From Tabrizicola soli (GTDB lineage: Bacteria; Pseudomonadota; Alphaproteobacteria; Rhodobacterales; Rhodobacteraceae), in contig NZ_JAEACP010000013.1 in assembly GCF_015999335.1 (NCBI RefSeq), positions 62,001 to 126,000 on the forward strand: 64,000 nt of DNA, written 5' to 3'. A program made the position numbers and the translations under genes. Of this stretch, positions 16,592-25,550 are shown piece by piece. The notes beneath the pieces were generated by a model. The model ran no database searches, was not told the DNA's origin, and worked only from the letters and a program-made list of their open reading frames with translations. Each line of letters opens with the position of its first letter. Position 1 is the stretch's first letter.

Positions 16592-17066
16592 ACAGATCCT
16601 GCGGCGTCAGGTGGAAGGCCCTGCCGAAGCCTGCATTCAGCAGCGCCGTCAGCGGCGTCAGCCGCACGAAGGCGAAGTCCGGCAGGTCGATATAGACCTG
16701 CGCCTTGGGGTTCCGCTCCAGCCAGCGGGCGCGGATCCCCAGCCGGGCGGGATCCTCGGGCGCGACGAAACCGGCGCAGGCGCGGATCATCAGGCGCGGA
16801 TGGGTCATCGGATCGCCCTTCGCGCCGACCTCGCCCAGCATCAGCGCGCAATCCGGGTTCTCGCGCAGCGCCCGGAAATGCGGCGCCAGGCCCGAGACCA
16901 GCGTCAGAAGCCCCGCCTCGGGGTCGCGGGCAAAGGCGACCCGGCTGATCCCCGGCGTGCCGGTCTCCGGATCGGTCCAGGCCAGCGCGGCATGGCCCAG
17001 CGCCATGAGGCCACGGGCCAGGGTGCGGGCCTCGTCATCGGCGGGGCGGACGGGATCGGACATCAT
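16590..17066 (-). CDS. Pyridoxamine 5'-phosphate oxidase-like FMN-binding protein (HugZ/HutZ group)
   Basis: A 158-residue split-barrel flavoprotein of the PPOX superfamily. Recognisable stretches are MALGHAALAWTDPETGTPG near residue 20, SRVAFARDPEAGLLTLVSGL near 42, and RARWLERNPKAQVYIDLPDF near 115, which match short HugZ-type heme-utilisation proteins. Two ATG codons (17066 and 17063) stand in tandem behind AAGGAG, and either may be used. It is divergent from the SulP gene with a 93-base shared promoter region. An F420/FMN oxidoreductase role is also possible. Confidence 0.72.
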   Translation of the reverse strand: MMSDPVRPADDEARTLARGLMALGHAALAWTDPETGTPGISRVAFARDPEAGLLTLVSGLAPHFRALRENPDCALMLGEVGAKGDPMTHPRLMIRACAGFVAPEDPARLGIRARWLERNPKAQVYIDLPDFAFVRLTPLTALLNAGFGRAFHLTPQDL

Positions 17067-17159
17067 CGCTCCTTGACACTGGCGCGGCAGAGGCATTGTC
17101 TGGCGACATTCGTTCCGCGATGCCAGCAATTTCTGGCGCTTCCCTCCTGGAAGACGAAC

Positions 17160-18809
17160 ATGCCCCACACCGTCAAGGGCCAGGGCGGCCCGACCGAATA
17201 CCTGCCCAAGCTCCTCACCGTCTGGCGCGAAGGCTATCGCCTGTCCGACCTGCGCGCCGATGCGCTGGCGGGCCTCACCGTCGCCATCGTCGCGCTGCCG
17301 CTCTCGATGGCCATCGCCATCGCCAGCGGCGTCGGGCCCGAGCGCGGGCTTTTCACCGCCATCGTCGGCGGTTTCCTCGTCTCGGCGCTTGGCGGCTCGC
17401 GCTACCAGATCGGCGGGCCGGCGGGGGCCTTCATCGTCCTGGTCGCGGCCTGCGTGATCGAGACCGGGCTTCAGGGCCTGGTCCTGGCCACCTTCCTCTC
17501 CGGCTTCATGCTGATCGCGGGCGGGGCGCTGCGGCTGGGGACCTATATCCGCTACATCCCCTATCCCGTCACCGTGGGCTTCACCGCCGGCATCGCCGTG
17601 ATCATCTTCGCCAGCCAGCTGCGCGAGATGTTCGGCCTGACCCTGCCGGGCGCCGAGCCGGGCGAGATCCTGGCCAAGGTCGAGGCGCTCTGGGCCGCGC
17701 GGGGCACCGTCACTTGGGCCGCCGTCGCGGTGGCCGCGCTGACGGCAGCGGTGATCCTGGGGCTGCGGCGGCTGCGGCCGCACTGGCCCGGCATGCTGAT
17801 CGCGGTGGCCGTCGCCTCGACCGCCGCGGCGCTGCTCTCCCTGCCGGTCGAGACCATCGGCACCCGCTTCGGCGCGCTGCCGAGGGTGCTGCCGGTCCCC
17901 GCCCTGCCCGACCTCTCGCTGGCCGCGATCCAGGCCGCCCTGCCCTGGGCCGCCAGCTTCGCCCTGCTCGGCGCGATCGAATCGCTCCTCTCCGCCGTCG
18001 TCGCCGACGGGATGAGCGGCGCGCGCCACCGCTCCAACGCCGAGCTGGTGGCGCAGGGGATGGCCAATGTCGGCTCGGCCCTCTTCGGCGGGTTCTGCGT
18101 CACCGGGACCATCGCCCGCACCGCGACCAATGTGCGGGCAGGCAGCCGGGGGCCGGTGTCGGGGATGCTGCATTCGCTGTTCCTCCTCCTGTTCCTGCTG
18201 GTCGCCGCGCCGCTTGCCGCCTATATCCCGCTGGCGGCCCTGGCCGGGGTGCTGGCCGTCGTTGCCTGGGGCATGGCCGAGCGGCACGAATTCGTCGCCC
18301 TCGTCCGCGCCACGCGGGGGGATGCGCTGGTGGTGCTGGCGACCTTCCTCCTGGTGGTCTTCCGCGACCTGACCGAGGGGATCCTGGTCGGCTTCTCGCT
18401 GGCCGGGCTGGTCTTCATCAAGCGCATGTCCGAAACGGCGGGGATGCGTCCCCTGGCCGATACGACGCCGGACGCCCAGCGTGCCGACCGCATCGTCTAC
18501 CATCTGGAAGGCCCCTATTTCTTCGGCGCCGCGGCGCAGCTCGGCGGCGTGCTCGAGCGGATCGCCGAGGCCCCCCGTGCCCTGGTCCTGGACATGTCGG
18601 CCGTGCCGCTGATGGACAGTTCCGGCGCGCGCGGCGTCTTGCAACTGGCGGCGCGGGCACGGCGGCGGGGCGGGCAGATCTACCTGATCGGCCTGCGCCC
18701 CGCCCTGCGCCGGGTGCTGGAATCGCAGGGCGCGCACGAGCCCGAGGTGCATTTCCTGCCCGACCTCGCCGCCGTGGACGCGCGCCTCGCGCAGGGCGAA
18801 TCGGTCTGA
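17160..18809 (+). CDS. SulP family inorganic anion transporter with STAS domain
   Basis: A 549-residue SLC26/SulP protein. The N-terminal half carries the membrane core (DALAGLTVAIVALPLSMAIA at 38-57, then SRYQIGGPAGAFIVLVAAC near 80). About 14 half-helices follow up to residue 420. A cytoplasmic STAS domain begins near 440 (RIVYHLEGPYFFGAAAQL) and has the typical serine turn LMDSSGARGVLQL near 484. Family members carry sulfate, bicarbonate or C4-dicarboxylates, and the substrate is not evident here. The ATG at 17160 follows TGGAAG. Confidence 0.92.
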   Translation: MPHTVKGQGGPTEYLPKLLTVWREGYRLSDLRADALAGLTVAIVALPLSMAIAIASGVGPERGLFTAIVGGFLVSALGGSRYQIGGPAGAFIVLVAACVIETGLQGLVLATFLSGFMLIAGGALRLGTYIRYIPYPVTVGFTAGIAVIIFASQLREMFGLTLPGAEPGEILAKVEALWAARGTVTWAAVAVAALTAAVILGLRRLRPHWPGMLIAVAVASTAAALLSLPVETIGTRFGALPRVLPVPALPDLSLAAIQAALPWAASFALLGAIESLLSAVVADGMSGARHRSNAELVAQGMANVGSALFGGFCVTGTIARTATNVRAGSRGPVSGMLHSLFLLLFLLVAAPLAAYIPLAALAGVLAVVAWGMAERHEFVALVRATRGDALVVLATFLLVVFRDLTEGILVGFSLAGLVFIKRMSETAGMRPLADTTPDAQRADRIVYHLEGPYFFGAAAQLGGVLERIAEAPRALVLDMSAVPLMDSSGARGVLQLAARARRRGGQIYLIGLRPALRRVLESQGAHEPEVHFLPDLAAVDARLAQGESV

Positions 18810-18926
18810 GCCACCCTTTTCCCCATGCGGAGCAGCCCCCCGGTCGCGCCCGCGACAGGTCACGCCTGCGTGAGTCCAGTGTCTTGAAAATGCTGCATTT
18901 CCGGCCCGGACTTTTCACCGCTTTTC

Positions 18927-18953
18927 TTGCTTGACGACATTTTCGTCAAGCAA
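18927..18953. promoter_or_regulatory. 11-bp perfect inverted repeat upstream of acsA
   Basis: TTGCTTGACGA (18927-18937) and its exact reverse complement (18943-18953) flank CATTT in an AT-rich stretch of the 286-base gap between the SulP gene and acsA. A -35-like TTGACG lies within the left arm, and 17 bases later stands the weak -10 candidate TTTACA. The layout fits an operator overlapping the acsA promoter. It could also act as a SulP terminator, although the following tract is only partly T-rich. Confidence 0.5.
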
Positions 18954-19029
18954 TTTACAGTTTTATTCATGAAAATTAGGGGTTTACGCGACATTTAACA
19001 CAGTGGTAACTTTATTGCGGAGAGAGGTT

Positions 19030-19046
19030 GTCCCGCAGCGCGGGAC
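19030..19046 (+). other. Hairpin in the acsA leader
   Basis: GTCCCGC AGC GCGGGAC forms a perfect 7-bp stem with a 3-base loop, about 50 bases before the acsA start codon. It would lie in the 5' untranslated region if transcription starts near 18970. Its role is unknown. Confidence 0.5.
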
Positions 19047-19095
19047 GACAGGTTCGCGGGGTCCATCGCCGGGCCCTGTCGGTAGGAGGACCGCG

Positions 19096-21060
19096 ATGAC
19101 CGATCAATCAGCCCTGAAATCCGTTTACCCCGCCTCGGCCGAGTTTGTCGCAAAGGCGCATGTGGACGCCGCCGGCTACGAGGCGCGCTATGCCGCCTCG
19201 GTCAAGGACCCGGTGGCGTTCTGGGGCGAGGAGGCGCAGCGGATCGACTGGATCAAGCCCTTCACCAGGGTGAAGGACACCTCCTTCGCGCCGGGCAACA
19301 TCTCGATCAAATGGTTCGAGGACGGGCTCCTGAACGTCAGCGCGAACTGCATCGACCGGCACATGCTGACCCGCGCCAACCAGACCGCGATCATCTGGGA
19401 ACCCGATGACCCGAAGGAACCGGCGCAGCACATCACCTATGCGCAACTGCTGGAGAACACCTGCCGCGTCGCCAACGTGCTCAAGGCGCATGGCGTGACC
19501 AAGGGCGACCGCGTCGTCCTCTACATGCCGATGATCCCCGAGGCGGCCTATGCGATGCTGGCCTGCACCCGGATCGGCGCGATCCATTCCGTCGTCTTCG
19601 GCGGCTTTTCGCCCGACGCGTTGGCCAACCGCGTGAACGACTGCGAGGCGAAGCTGGTCATCACCGCCGACTGGGCCCCGCGCGGCGGCAAGAAGACCGG
19701 CCTCAAGGACAACACCGACAAGGCAATGCTGCATTGCTCGGACAAGGTGAAGGTGCTGGTCACCAAGCGGACCGGCGACCAGACCTCCTGGGTGGAAGGC
19801 CGCGACTTCGACCTGAACGCCGAGATGGCGGCGGCCAGGCCCTATTGCCCCTATGTCGAGGTCGGCGCCGAGGACCCGATGTTCATCCTCTACACCAGCG
19901 GTTCGACCGGCAAGCCGAAGGGCGTGGTGCACACGACCGGCGGCTATCTGGTCTTCGCCAGCCTGACGCATCAGGTGACCTTCGACTACCATGACGGCGA
20001 TGTCTTCTGGTGCACCGCGGACGTGGGCTGGGTCACCGGCCACAGCTACATCGTCTACGGCCCGCTGGCGAACGGCGCGACCACGGTGATGTTCGAGGGC
20101 GTGCCCACCTGGCCCGACGCCGGCCGCTTCTGGGAAGTCTGCGCCAAGCACAAGGTCAACCAGTTCTACACCGCCCCGACCGCGATCCGCAGCCTCATGG
20201 GCCTCGGCGCGGAATGGGTGGAAAAGCACGACCTTTCCAGCCTCAAGCTCCTGGGTTCCGTCGGCGAGCCGATCAACCCCGAGGCCTGGTCCTGGTACAA
20301 CACCCATGTCGGCAAGGGGAAATGCCCGATCGTCGACACCTTCTGGCAGACCGAGACCGGCGGCCACATCATCACCCCGATCCCCGGCGCGATCCCGCAG
20401 AAGCCCGGCTCGGCCACCAAGCCCTTCTTCGGCATCAGGCCCGAGGTGCTGGACGCCGCCACCGGCCAGGTCCAGACCGGGACCGAGGCCGAGGGCGTCC
20501 TCTGCCTGTCCGACAGCTGGCCGGGCCAGATGCGCACGCTCTGGGGCGACCACCAGCGTTTCGAAGAGGCCTATTTCAGCCAGTACAAGGGCTATTACTT
20601 CACCGGCGACGGCTGCCGCCGCGATGCCGACGGCTATTACTGGATCACCGGCCGCGTCGATGACGTGATCAACGTCTCGGGCCACCGGATGGGCACGGCC
20701 GAGGTCGAATCCGCCCTCGTCGCACATGACGCGGTGGCCGAGGCCGCCGTGGTGGGCTACCCGCATGACATCAAGGGCCAGGGCATCTATGCCTATGTCA
20801 CCCTGATGAAGGGGGTGGAGCCTTCGGACGACCTGCGCAAGAAGCTGGAGGCCTGGGTCCGCCACGAGATCGGCCCGATCGCCAAGCCCGACCTGATCCA
20901 GTGGGCCCCCGGCCTGCCCAAGACCCGCTCGGGCAAGATCATGCGCCGCATCCTGCGCAAGATCGCCGAGAACGACTTCGGCTCGCTGGGCGACACCTCG
21001 ACCCTGGCCGATCCGGCGGTGGTCGACGACCTGATCGCCAACCGCATGAACCGGGGCTGA
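19096..21060 (+). CDS. acsA: Acetyl-coenzyme A synthetase (AMP-forming)
   Basis: A 654-residue acetate:CoA ligase of normal length. The AMP-binding P-loop is [19 protein letters not shown] near residue 265. [19 protein letters not shown] near 415 is the adenylate motif, and the acetylatable catalytic lysine is in [15 protein letters not shown] near 613. The reaction is acetate + ATP + CoA to acetyl-CoA. The start at 19096 is set by an AGGAGGA ribosome binding site. adk follows after 3 bases, so both enzymes probably share a transcript; adenylate kinase recycles the AMP that Acs makes. Confidence 0.95.
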   Translation: MTDQSALKSVYPASAEFVAKAHVDAAGYEARYAASVKDPVAFWGEEAQRIDWIKPFTRVKDTSFAPGNISIKWFEDGLLNVSANCIDRHMLTRANQTAIIWEPDDPKEPAQHITYAQLLENTCRVANVLKAHGVTKGDRVVLYMPMIPEAAYAMLACTRIGAIHSVVFGGFSPDALANRVNDCEAKLVITADWAPRGGKKTGLKDNTDKAMLHCSDKVKVLVTKRTGDQTSWVEGRDFDLNAEMAAARPYCPYVEVGAEDPMFILYTSGSTGKPKGVVHTTGGYLVFASLTHQVTFDYHDGDVFWCTADVGWVTGHSYIVYGPLANGATTVMFEGVPTWPDAGRFWEVCAKHKVNQFYTAPTAIRSLMGLGAEWVEKHDLSSLKLLGSVGEPINPEAWSWYNTHVGKGKCPIVDTFWQTETGGHIITPIPGAIPQKPGSATKPFFGIRPEVLDAATGQVQTGTEAEGVLCLSDSWPGQMRTLWGDHQRFEEAYFSQYKGYYFTGDGCRRDADGYYWITGRVDDVINVSGHRMGTAEVESALVAHDAVAEAAVVGYPHDIKGQGIYAYVTLMKGVEPSDDLRKKLEAWVRHEIGPIAKPDLIQWAPGLPKTRSGKIMRRILRKIAENDFGSLGDTSTLADPAVVDDLIANRMNRG

Positions 21061-21063
21061 CGC

Positions 21064-21726
21064 ATGGCCCCCGTTCTCATTCTTCTCGGCCCGCCCGGCG
21101 CGGGCAAGGGCACCCAGGCGCGGATGCTGGAAGAGGATTTCGGCCTCGTCCAGCTCTCCACCGGCGACCTCCTGCGCGCCGCCGTCGCCGCGGGGACCGA
21201 GGCCGGAAAGCGCGCCAAGGCGGTGATGGAGGCCGGGCAGCTGGTCTCGGACGACATCGTGCTGGCGATCCTCAGGGACCGGATGGCCCAGCCCGACGTG
21301 GCCAAGGGCATCATCCTGGACGGCTTTCCGCGCACCGCCGGCCAGGCCGCCGCGTTGGACGCGCTTCTGGCCGAGGCGGGGCAGAAGGTGACCGCCGCCA
21401 TCAGCCTCGAGGTCGACGACGAGGCGATGGTCGCCCGCGTCGCCGGCCGCTACACCTGCGGCGATTGCGGCGAAGGCTATCACGACCAGTTCAAGCAGCC
21501 CGCGACCGCGGGGGTCTGCGACAAATGCGGCGGCACCGGCTTCAAGCGCCGGGCCGACGACAATGCGGTGACCGTGCGCGAGAGGCTCTCGGCCTATCAC
21601 GCCCAGACCGCGCCGCTGATCGCGCATTACGACCGGCTCTCGGTGCTCGAGAAGGTGCCGGCCATGGGCTCGATCGACGGAATCCGCGCCACGCTGGCCG
21701 ACATCGTCGGGCGCGTCGCGGCATGA
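21064..21726 (+). CDS. adk: Adenylate kinase, zinc-LID type
   Basis: A 220-residue long-form adenylate kinase catalysing AMP + ATP to 2 ADP. The P-loop is GPPGAGKGTQARML from residue 8. The NMP-binding region contains LSTGDLLRAAV and DGFPRT near 86-91. The LID carries four cysteines (YTCGDCGEGYHD and CDKCGGTGF), as in zinc-binding adenylate kinases. It starts 3 bases after acsA rather than in the ribosomal protein (secY) cluster where many bacterial adk genes lie, so a second adk may exist elsewhere. A hairpin without a T-run follows at 21817-21834. Confidence 0.93.
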   Translation: MAPVLILLGPPGAGKGTQARMLEEDFGLVQLSTGDLLRAAVAAGTEAGKRAKAVMEAGQLVSDDIVLAILRDRMAQPDVAKGIILDGFPRTAGQAAALDALLAEAGQKVTAAISLEVDDEAMVARVAGRYTCGDCGEGYHDQFKQPATAGVCDKCGGTGFKRRADDNAVTVRERLSAYHAQTAPLIAHYDRLSVLEKVPAMGSIDGIRATLADIVGRVAA

Positions 21727-21928
21727 GACCCGGGTTCCCGCCCTGACCCGGAGGAGGGGCGGACGGGGACCGGAAGGGAGGGGGAAGGCAGGCTGCGCCA
21801 GGCCCCTTCGGGACGACCATCCCCGGCGGGATGGATGACAGCACGGGGCCTGCCAAAACGGGCGGGCACATGGCCAAGGACAACAGGGATCGCCTGGACC
21901 ATCGGTTCAGGCCACAAGGAGGTAATGC

Positions 21929-23713
21929 ATGACGACGACCACCACAAATGTGCGCGACCGCTCGCGCCCGATGACCGGGGAGGAGAAGAAGGTCATTCTC
22001 GCCTCCTCGGCCGGGACCATCTTCGAATGGTATGACTTCTATCTCTACGGCTCGCTGGCCGCCGTGATCGGCGCCCAGTTCTTCACGCCCTTCCCGGAAG
22101 CCACGCGCAACGTCTTTGCGCTCCTGGCCTTCGCCGCCGGATTCATCGTGCGGCCCTTCGGCGCGCTGGTGTTCGGCTCGCTCGGCGACCTGATCGGCCG
22201 GAAGTACACCTTCCTGATGACGATCATGATCATGGGCCTGTCGACCTTCTTCGTCGGCATGCTGCCCAGCTACTACTCCTGGGGCGTCGCCGCGCCGATC
22301 ATCCTGATCACGCTGCGGATGCTGCAGGGCCTCGCCCTCGGCGGGGAATACGGCGGTGCGGCGGTCTATGTGGCCGAACACGCCCCCGCCAACCAGCGCG
22401 GCTATTTCACCGCCTTCATCCAGACCACCGCCACGCTGGGCCTGCTTCTGTCGCTCATCGTGATCATCTCGGTGCAGGGCTACGTCAACGGCAACTACCC
22501 CGACCAGCCGGTGCTTGACGCTGCCGGAGTCGCGGTGATGAACGCCGACGGCACGCCCGCGATGATGAAGGCCTTCAACTCCTGGGGCTGGCGGATTCCC
22601 TTCCTCGGCTCGATCCTGCTGCTGGCGATCTCGCTTTATATCCGCCTGCAGATGAACGAATCCCCCGCCTTCAAGAAAATGAAGGAAGAGGGCGCCCAGT
22701 CCAAGGCGCCGCTGCGCGAGGCCTTCGGCAACTGGAAGAACGGCAAGATCGCCCTGATCGCGCTTCTGGGCCTGACCGCCGGGCAGGCCGTGGTCTGGTA
22801 CTCGGGCCAGTTCTACGCGCTGTTCTTCATGCAGAACATCGTCAAGATCGACAGCTTCTCGGCGAACGTCTTCGTCGCCTGGTCGCTGGTGCTGGGAACG
22901 GGCGGCTTCCTGTTCTTCGGCGCGCTCTCGGACCGCATCGGCCGCAAGCCGATCATCCTCGCCGGCTGCCTGATCGCCGCCGTCACCTACTTCCCGGTGT
23001 TCAAGTTCCTGACCGAGACCGCCAACCCGGTGCTCTCGCACGCCCAGGACACCCCGATCACCGTGACCGCCGACCCGGCCGACTGCTCGTTCCAGTTCAA
23101 CCCGGTCGGCACCGCGAAGTTCACCAACTCCTGCGACATCATGAAGGCCGGCCTGACCGCGCGTTCCGCCAACTCGAACACCGAGGACGCGCCTGCCGGC
23201 ACGATCGCCTCGGTCAAGGTCGGCGAGACCGTGATCCAGGGCTATGACGGCAAGGCCGAGAATGCCGCGGACGAGAAGAAGCGTTTCGACACCGAGCTGA
23301 ACGCGGCCCTGACCGCGGCCGGCTATCCGATCAACCCGTCCGAGAACACCTCGCTGGCCAAGGCCGAGCACTTCCTGGACATCTTCACCGCACAGAAGCT
23401 CACGATCGTCGCGATCCTGACCTATCTGATCATCCTGGTGACGATGGTCTACGGCCCGATCGCGGCCATGCTGGTCGAGCTGTTCCCGACCCGGATCCGC
23501 TACTCCGGCCTGTCGCTGCCCTATCACATCGGCAACGGCTGGTTCGGCGGCCTCCTGCCCGCGACCGCCTTCGCGATCTCGGCCCAGACCGGCAACATCT
23601 ACGCGGGCCTGTGGTATGCGATCGTGATCGCCCTGATGACGGTGGTGATCGGCGCGCTCTTCGTGCCGGGCGGCACCCACAAGAAGGACATCTTCGCCGA
23701 CGACGGGCGTTGA
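21929..23713 (+). CDS. MFS transporter, metabolite:H+ symporter type, with large extracytoplasmic loop
   Basis: A 594-residue MHS-family (ProP/ShiA-like) transporter. The start region GTIFEWYDFYLYGSLA and the loop motif GSLGDLIGRKYTFL are diagnostic, as is LGGEYGGAAVYVAEHAP. It is longer than the usual 430-550 residues because about 120 hydrophilic residues (about 362-485) lie between presumed helices 9 and 10. They contain two cysteines (ADCSFQ, NSCDIM). RBS AAGGAGGT precedes the ATG. Its place downstream of acsA-adk suggests a carboxylate substrate, but this is inference. Confidence 0.85.
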   Translation: MTTTTTNVRDRSRPMTGEEKKVILASSAGTIFEWYDFYLYGSLAAVIGAQFFTPFPEATRNVFALLAFAAGFIVRPFGALVFGSLGDLIGRKYTFLMTIMIMGLSTFFVGMLPSYYSWGVAAPIILITLRMLQGLALGGEYGGAAVYVAEHAPANQRGYFTAFIQTTATLGLLLSLIVIISVQGYVNGNYPDQPVLDAAGVAVMNADGTPAMMKAFNSWGWRIPFLGSILLLAISLYIRLQMNESPAFKKMKEEGAQSKAPLREAFGNWKNGKIALIALLGLTAGQAVVWYSGQFYALFFMQNIVKIDSFSANVFVAWSLVLGTGGFLFFGALSDRIGRKPIILAGCLIAAVTYFPVFKFLTETANPVLSHAQDTPITVTADPADCSFQFNPVGTAKFTNSCDIMKAGLTARSANSNTEDAPAGTIASVKVGETVIQGYDGKAENAADEKKRFDTELNAALTAAGYPINPSENTSLAKAEHFLDIFTAQKLTIVAILTYLIILVTMVYGPIAAMLVELFPTRIRYSGLSLPYHIGNGWFGGLLPATAFAISAQTGNIYAGLWYAIVIALMTVVIGALFVPGGTHKKDIFADDGR

Positions 23714-23721
23714 TCCGGAAA

Positions 23722-23748
23722 GGGCCGGGGCGGTCTCCGCCCCGGCCC
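23722..23748 (+). terminator. Strong hairpin after the MHS transporter gene
   Basis: A perfect 12-bp stem GGGCCGGGGCGG/CCGCCCCGGCCC with a TCT loop, 8 bases after the stop codon. No T-run follows, so this is a termination or 3'-stabilising hairpin rather than a textbook intrinsic terminator. Confidence 0.65.
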
Positions 23749-23831
23749 GATCCCTGCGGCGGAAGCGCCCGCATCCGTTGCATGCCTCCCGACAAGTGCC
23801 GTGCCCCGCGGCGCTTTTCCGAAGGCAGGGA

Positions 23832-24104
23832 CTATCCCCGCAGCCGCCGCACCAAAGCCGCGAGGGCCAGAACGATGCCCAGGATGATCAGGTTGGACAG
23901 GATCCCCGCCAGCACCGCCTGCGTCAGGTCGGCCCCGCCGCCGATTCCGGTCGAGGGCAGGATCACCGCCACGAAGACCACCCCCGCCGCCAGCGGCAAG
24001 AGCGTCCCGGTCGCCGCCCGCGTGCGGTACATCGTGACCACCAGGGCCACGATCAGACCGATGCGGAACGGATCGGCAAGCTGCGACTGGATGAGTTCGA
24101 CCAT
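23832..24104 (-). CDS. Small three-helix membrane protein, unrecognised
   Basis: A 90-residue protein with three predicted membrane helices (FRIGLIVALVVTMY, TLLPLAAGVVFVAVIL, LSNLIILGIVLALAALV) and a basic C-terminus (VRRLRG). The start at 24104 is chosen because AGGGAGA lies about 8 bases upstream. It is divergent from the receiver gene at 24183 with a 78-base gap, and convergent with the transporter gene. I do not recognise the family. Possibly a small subunit or regulator of a membrane system. Confidence 0.65.
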   Translation of the reverse strand: MVELIQSQLADPFRIGLIVALVVTMYRTRAATGTLLPLAAGVVFVAVILPSTGIGGGADLTQAVLAGILSNLIILGIVLALAALVRRLRG

Positions 24105-24182
24105 TCTGGCATCTCCCTTTGCGCATCCATCCCCGATCCCCCGCCGCCGCGCAAGCCCCCCGGCACGGCAAGGCGGCGCCCC

Positions 24183-24563
24183 ATGACGATCCCGCATCCC
24201 GCCCGCATCCTCGTGGTCGAGGACGAGGACAACATCGCCACCGCGCTGGAATATCTCATCACCCGCGAGGGCTACCGCCACGACCGGGTCGCCAGCGGCG
24301 CCGAGGCCCTGCCCCGGATCCGCGACACCCGGCCGAATCTCGTCCTGCTCGACGTGATGCTGCCCGAGGTCTCGGGCTACGAGATCTGCGAAAGCATCCG
24401 CACCGATCCCGCGCTGTCGGGGATCAAGGTGCTGATGATGACCGCGCGCGGCTCGGCGGTGGAACGGCGCAAGGGCCTGGCGCTCGGGGCCGACGGCTTC
24501 ATCACCAAACCCTTCGAGCTGAAGGACCTCCGCGCCGAAGTCCGCCGCCTGCTCGCGCCCTGA
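24183..24563 (+). CDS. Single-domain response regulator (CheY-like receiver)
   Basis: A 126-residue stand-alone receiver domain without an output domain. The acidic pocket is VVEDEDN (residues 10-16), the phosphoacceptor Asp is in LVLLDVMLPEVSGYE near 57, and the conserved Thr and Lys are in VLMMTARGS near 86 and ITKPFELKDL near 109. No histidine kinase is adjacent, so it probably serves a distant phosphorelay. It lies 79 bases from the small membrane protein gene, transcribed away from it. Its stop codon is 4 bases from a family-2 repeat. Confidence 0.88.
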   Translation: MTIPHPARILVVEDEDNIATALEYLITREGYRHDRVASGAEALPRIRDTRPNLVLLDVMLPEVSGYEICESIRTDPALSGIKVLMMTARGSAVERRKGLALGADGFITKPFELKDLRAEVRRLLAP

Positions 24564-24567
24564 GCCC

Positions 24568-24632
24568 CTCCTCGTTCGACTTCGTCTCCTCGTCGGAGAG
24601 CCCGCGCGAGGAGTGACGAAGTCATCGACGAG
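24568..24632. repeat. Dispersed element family 2, copy A
   Basis: An imperfect inverted repeat starting CTCCTCGTTCGACTTCGTC and ending CGACGAG. Its arms (CTCGTTCGACTTCGTCTCCTCG against CGAGGAGTGACGAAGTC...GACGAG in the second half) can pair with small bulges. The right end contains the last two Arg codons and the stop codon of truA (minus strand). Related copies are at 27951-28020 (inverted) and 44294-44355. Confidence 0.75.
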
Positions 24633-25407
24633 CCGGTGCCGCGAAGGGATCGGCCGGATAGACGACCCCCACCAGATACAGCCCCTGCGGCGGCGCCACC
24701 GGCCCGCAGGCCGCCCGGTCCCGCGCCGCCAGCGCCGCGCGCACGTCTCCGGCCTCCCAGGACCCCGCGCCCACCCGCTCCAGCGTGCCCACGATCGAGC
24801 GGACCTGGTTGTGCAGGAAGGACCGCGCCGCCAGGTCGAAGCGGTATTCGATCCCGCCGGGATAGCCGAGTTCCGAAATCTCGATCCGGTCCAGCGTCTT
24901 CACCGGGCTTTTCGACTGGCAGAGGGTGGAGCGGAAGGTGGTGAAGTCGTGATGCCCGACCAGCTCCGCCGCGCCGGCCCGCATCGCCGCCAGATCCAGC
25001 CGGTTCAGCACCTGCCAGACCAGCCCCCGGTCATGCGTGACCGGCGCGCGCCTGGCGACCAGCCGGAAGGCATAGCACCGCCCCAGCGCGGAAAAGCGGG
25101 CGTGGAAGTCCGCCTCCACCCGGGCACAGGCGGTGATCGCCACCGGATCGGGCCGCAGATGCGCGTTCAGCGCCTCGGACAGCCGGAACGGATCCCAGCC
25201 CCGCGCCAGATCGACATGCGCCACCTGCGCCGTGGCATGGACCCCCGCATCGGTCCGCCCCGCCGCGGCGATCACATGCGGCCCCGGCTCCAGCCTGCCC
25301 AAGGCGCGCTCGACGGCCGCCTGCACCGAGGGCAGCCCGCCCGCCTGACGCTGCCAGCCCGCAAACGGGCCGCCGTGATACTCGATCTGAAGCGCATAGC
25401 GGGGCAT
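24622..25407 (-). CDS. truA: tRNA pseudouridine(38-40) synthase TruA
   Basis: A 261-residue TruA. The catalytic aspartate is in [17 protein letters not shown] near residue 52. [14 protein letters not shown] and [19 protein letters not shown] are further family stretches, and [18 protein letters not shown] near 205 is the conserved C-terminal core. It isomerises uridines 38-40 in the tRNA anticodon stem. The end of the gene (ARR-stop) lies inside a family-2 repeat. A family-1 palindrome lies beyond its start. Confidence 0.95.
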   Translation of the reverse strand: MPRYALQIEYHGGPFAGWQRQAGGLPSVQAAVERALGRLEPGPHVIAAAGRTDAGVHATAQVAHVDLARGWDPFRLSEALNAHLRPDPVAITACARVEADFHARFSALGRCYAFRLVARRAPVTHDRGLVWQVLNRLDLAAMRAGAAELVGHHDFTTFRSTLCQSKSPVKTLDRIEISELGYPGGIEYRFDLAARSFLHNQVRSIVGTLERVGAGSWEAGDVRAALAARDRAACGPVAPPQGLYLVGVVYPADPFAAPARR

Positions 25408-25458
25408 GGCCCCTCCCTATACCGGAGCAGCACCCGGCTCAATCCGCAAGGCACAAAC

Positions 25459-25485
25459 GTAAGGTGGGCGATCCGCCCACCCTAT
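25459..25485. repeat. Dispersed palindrome family 1, copy 2
   Basis: GTAAGGTGGGCG-ATC-CGCCCACCCTAT: an 8-bp stem GGTGGGCG/CGCCCACC (25463-25470 with 25474-25481) with a three-base loop. It lies between the divergent truA and ycjX genes, so it cannot be a terminator for either. Confidence 0.75.
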
Positions 25486-25550
25486 CCGCCCCCTACCATT
25501 CCGCCGCGCCGCCCCCTATCTTTCCCCTTGAGAACCAGCGGGAGCGGGCC

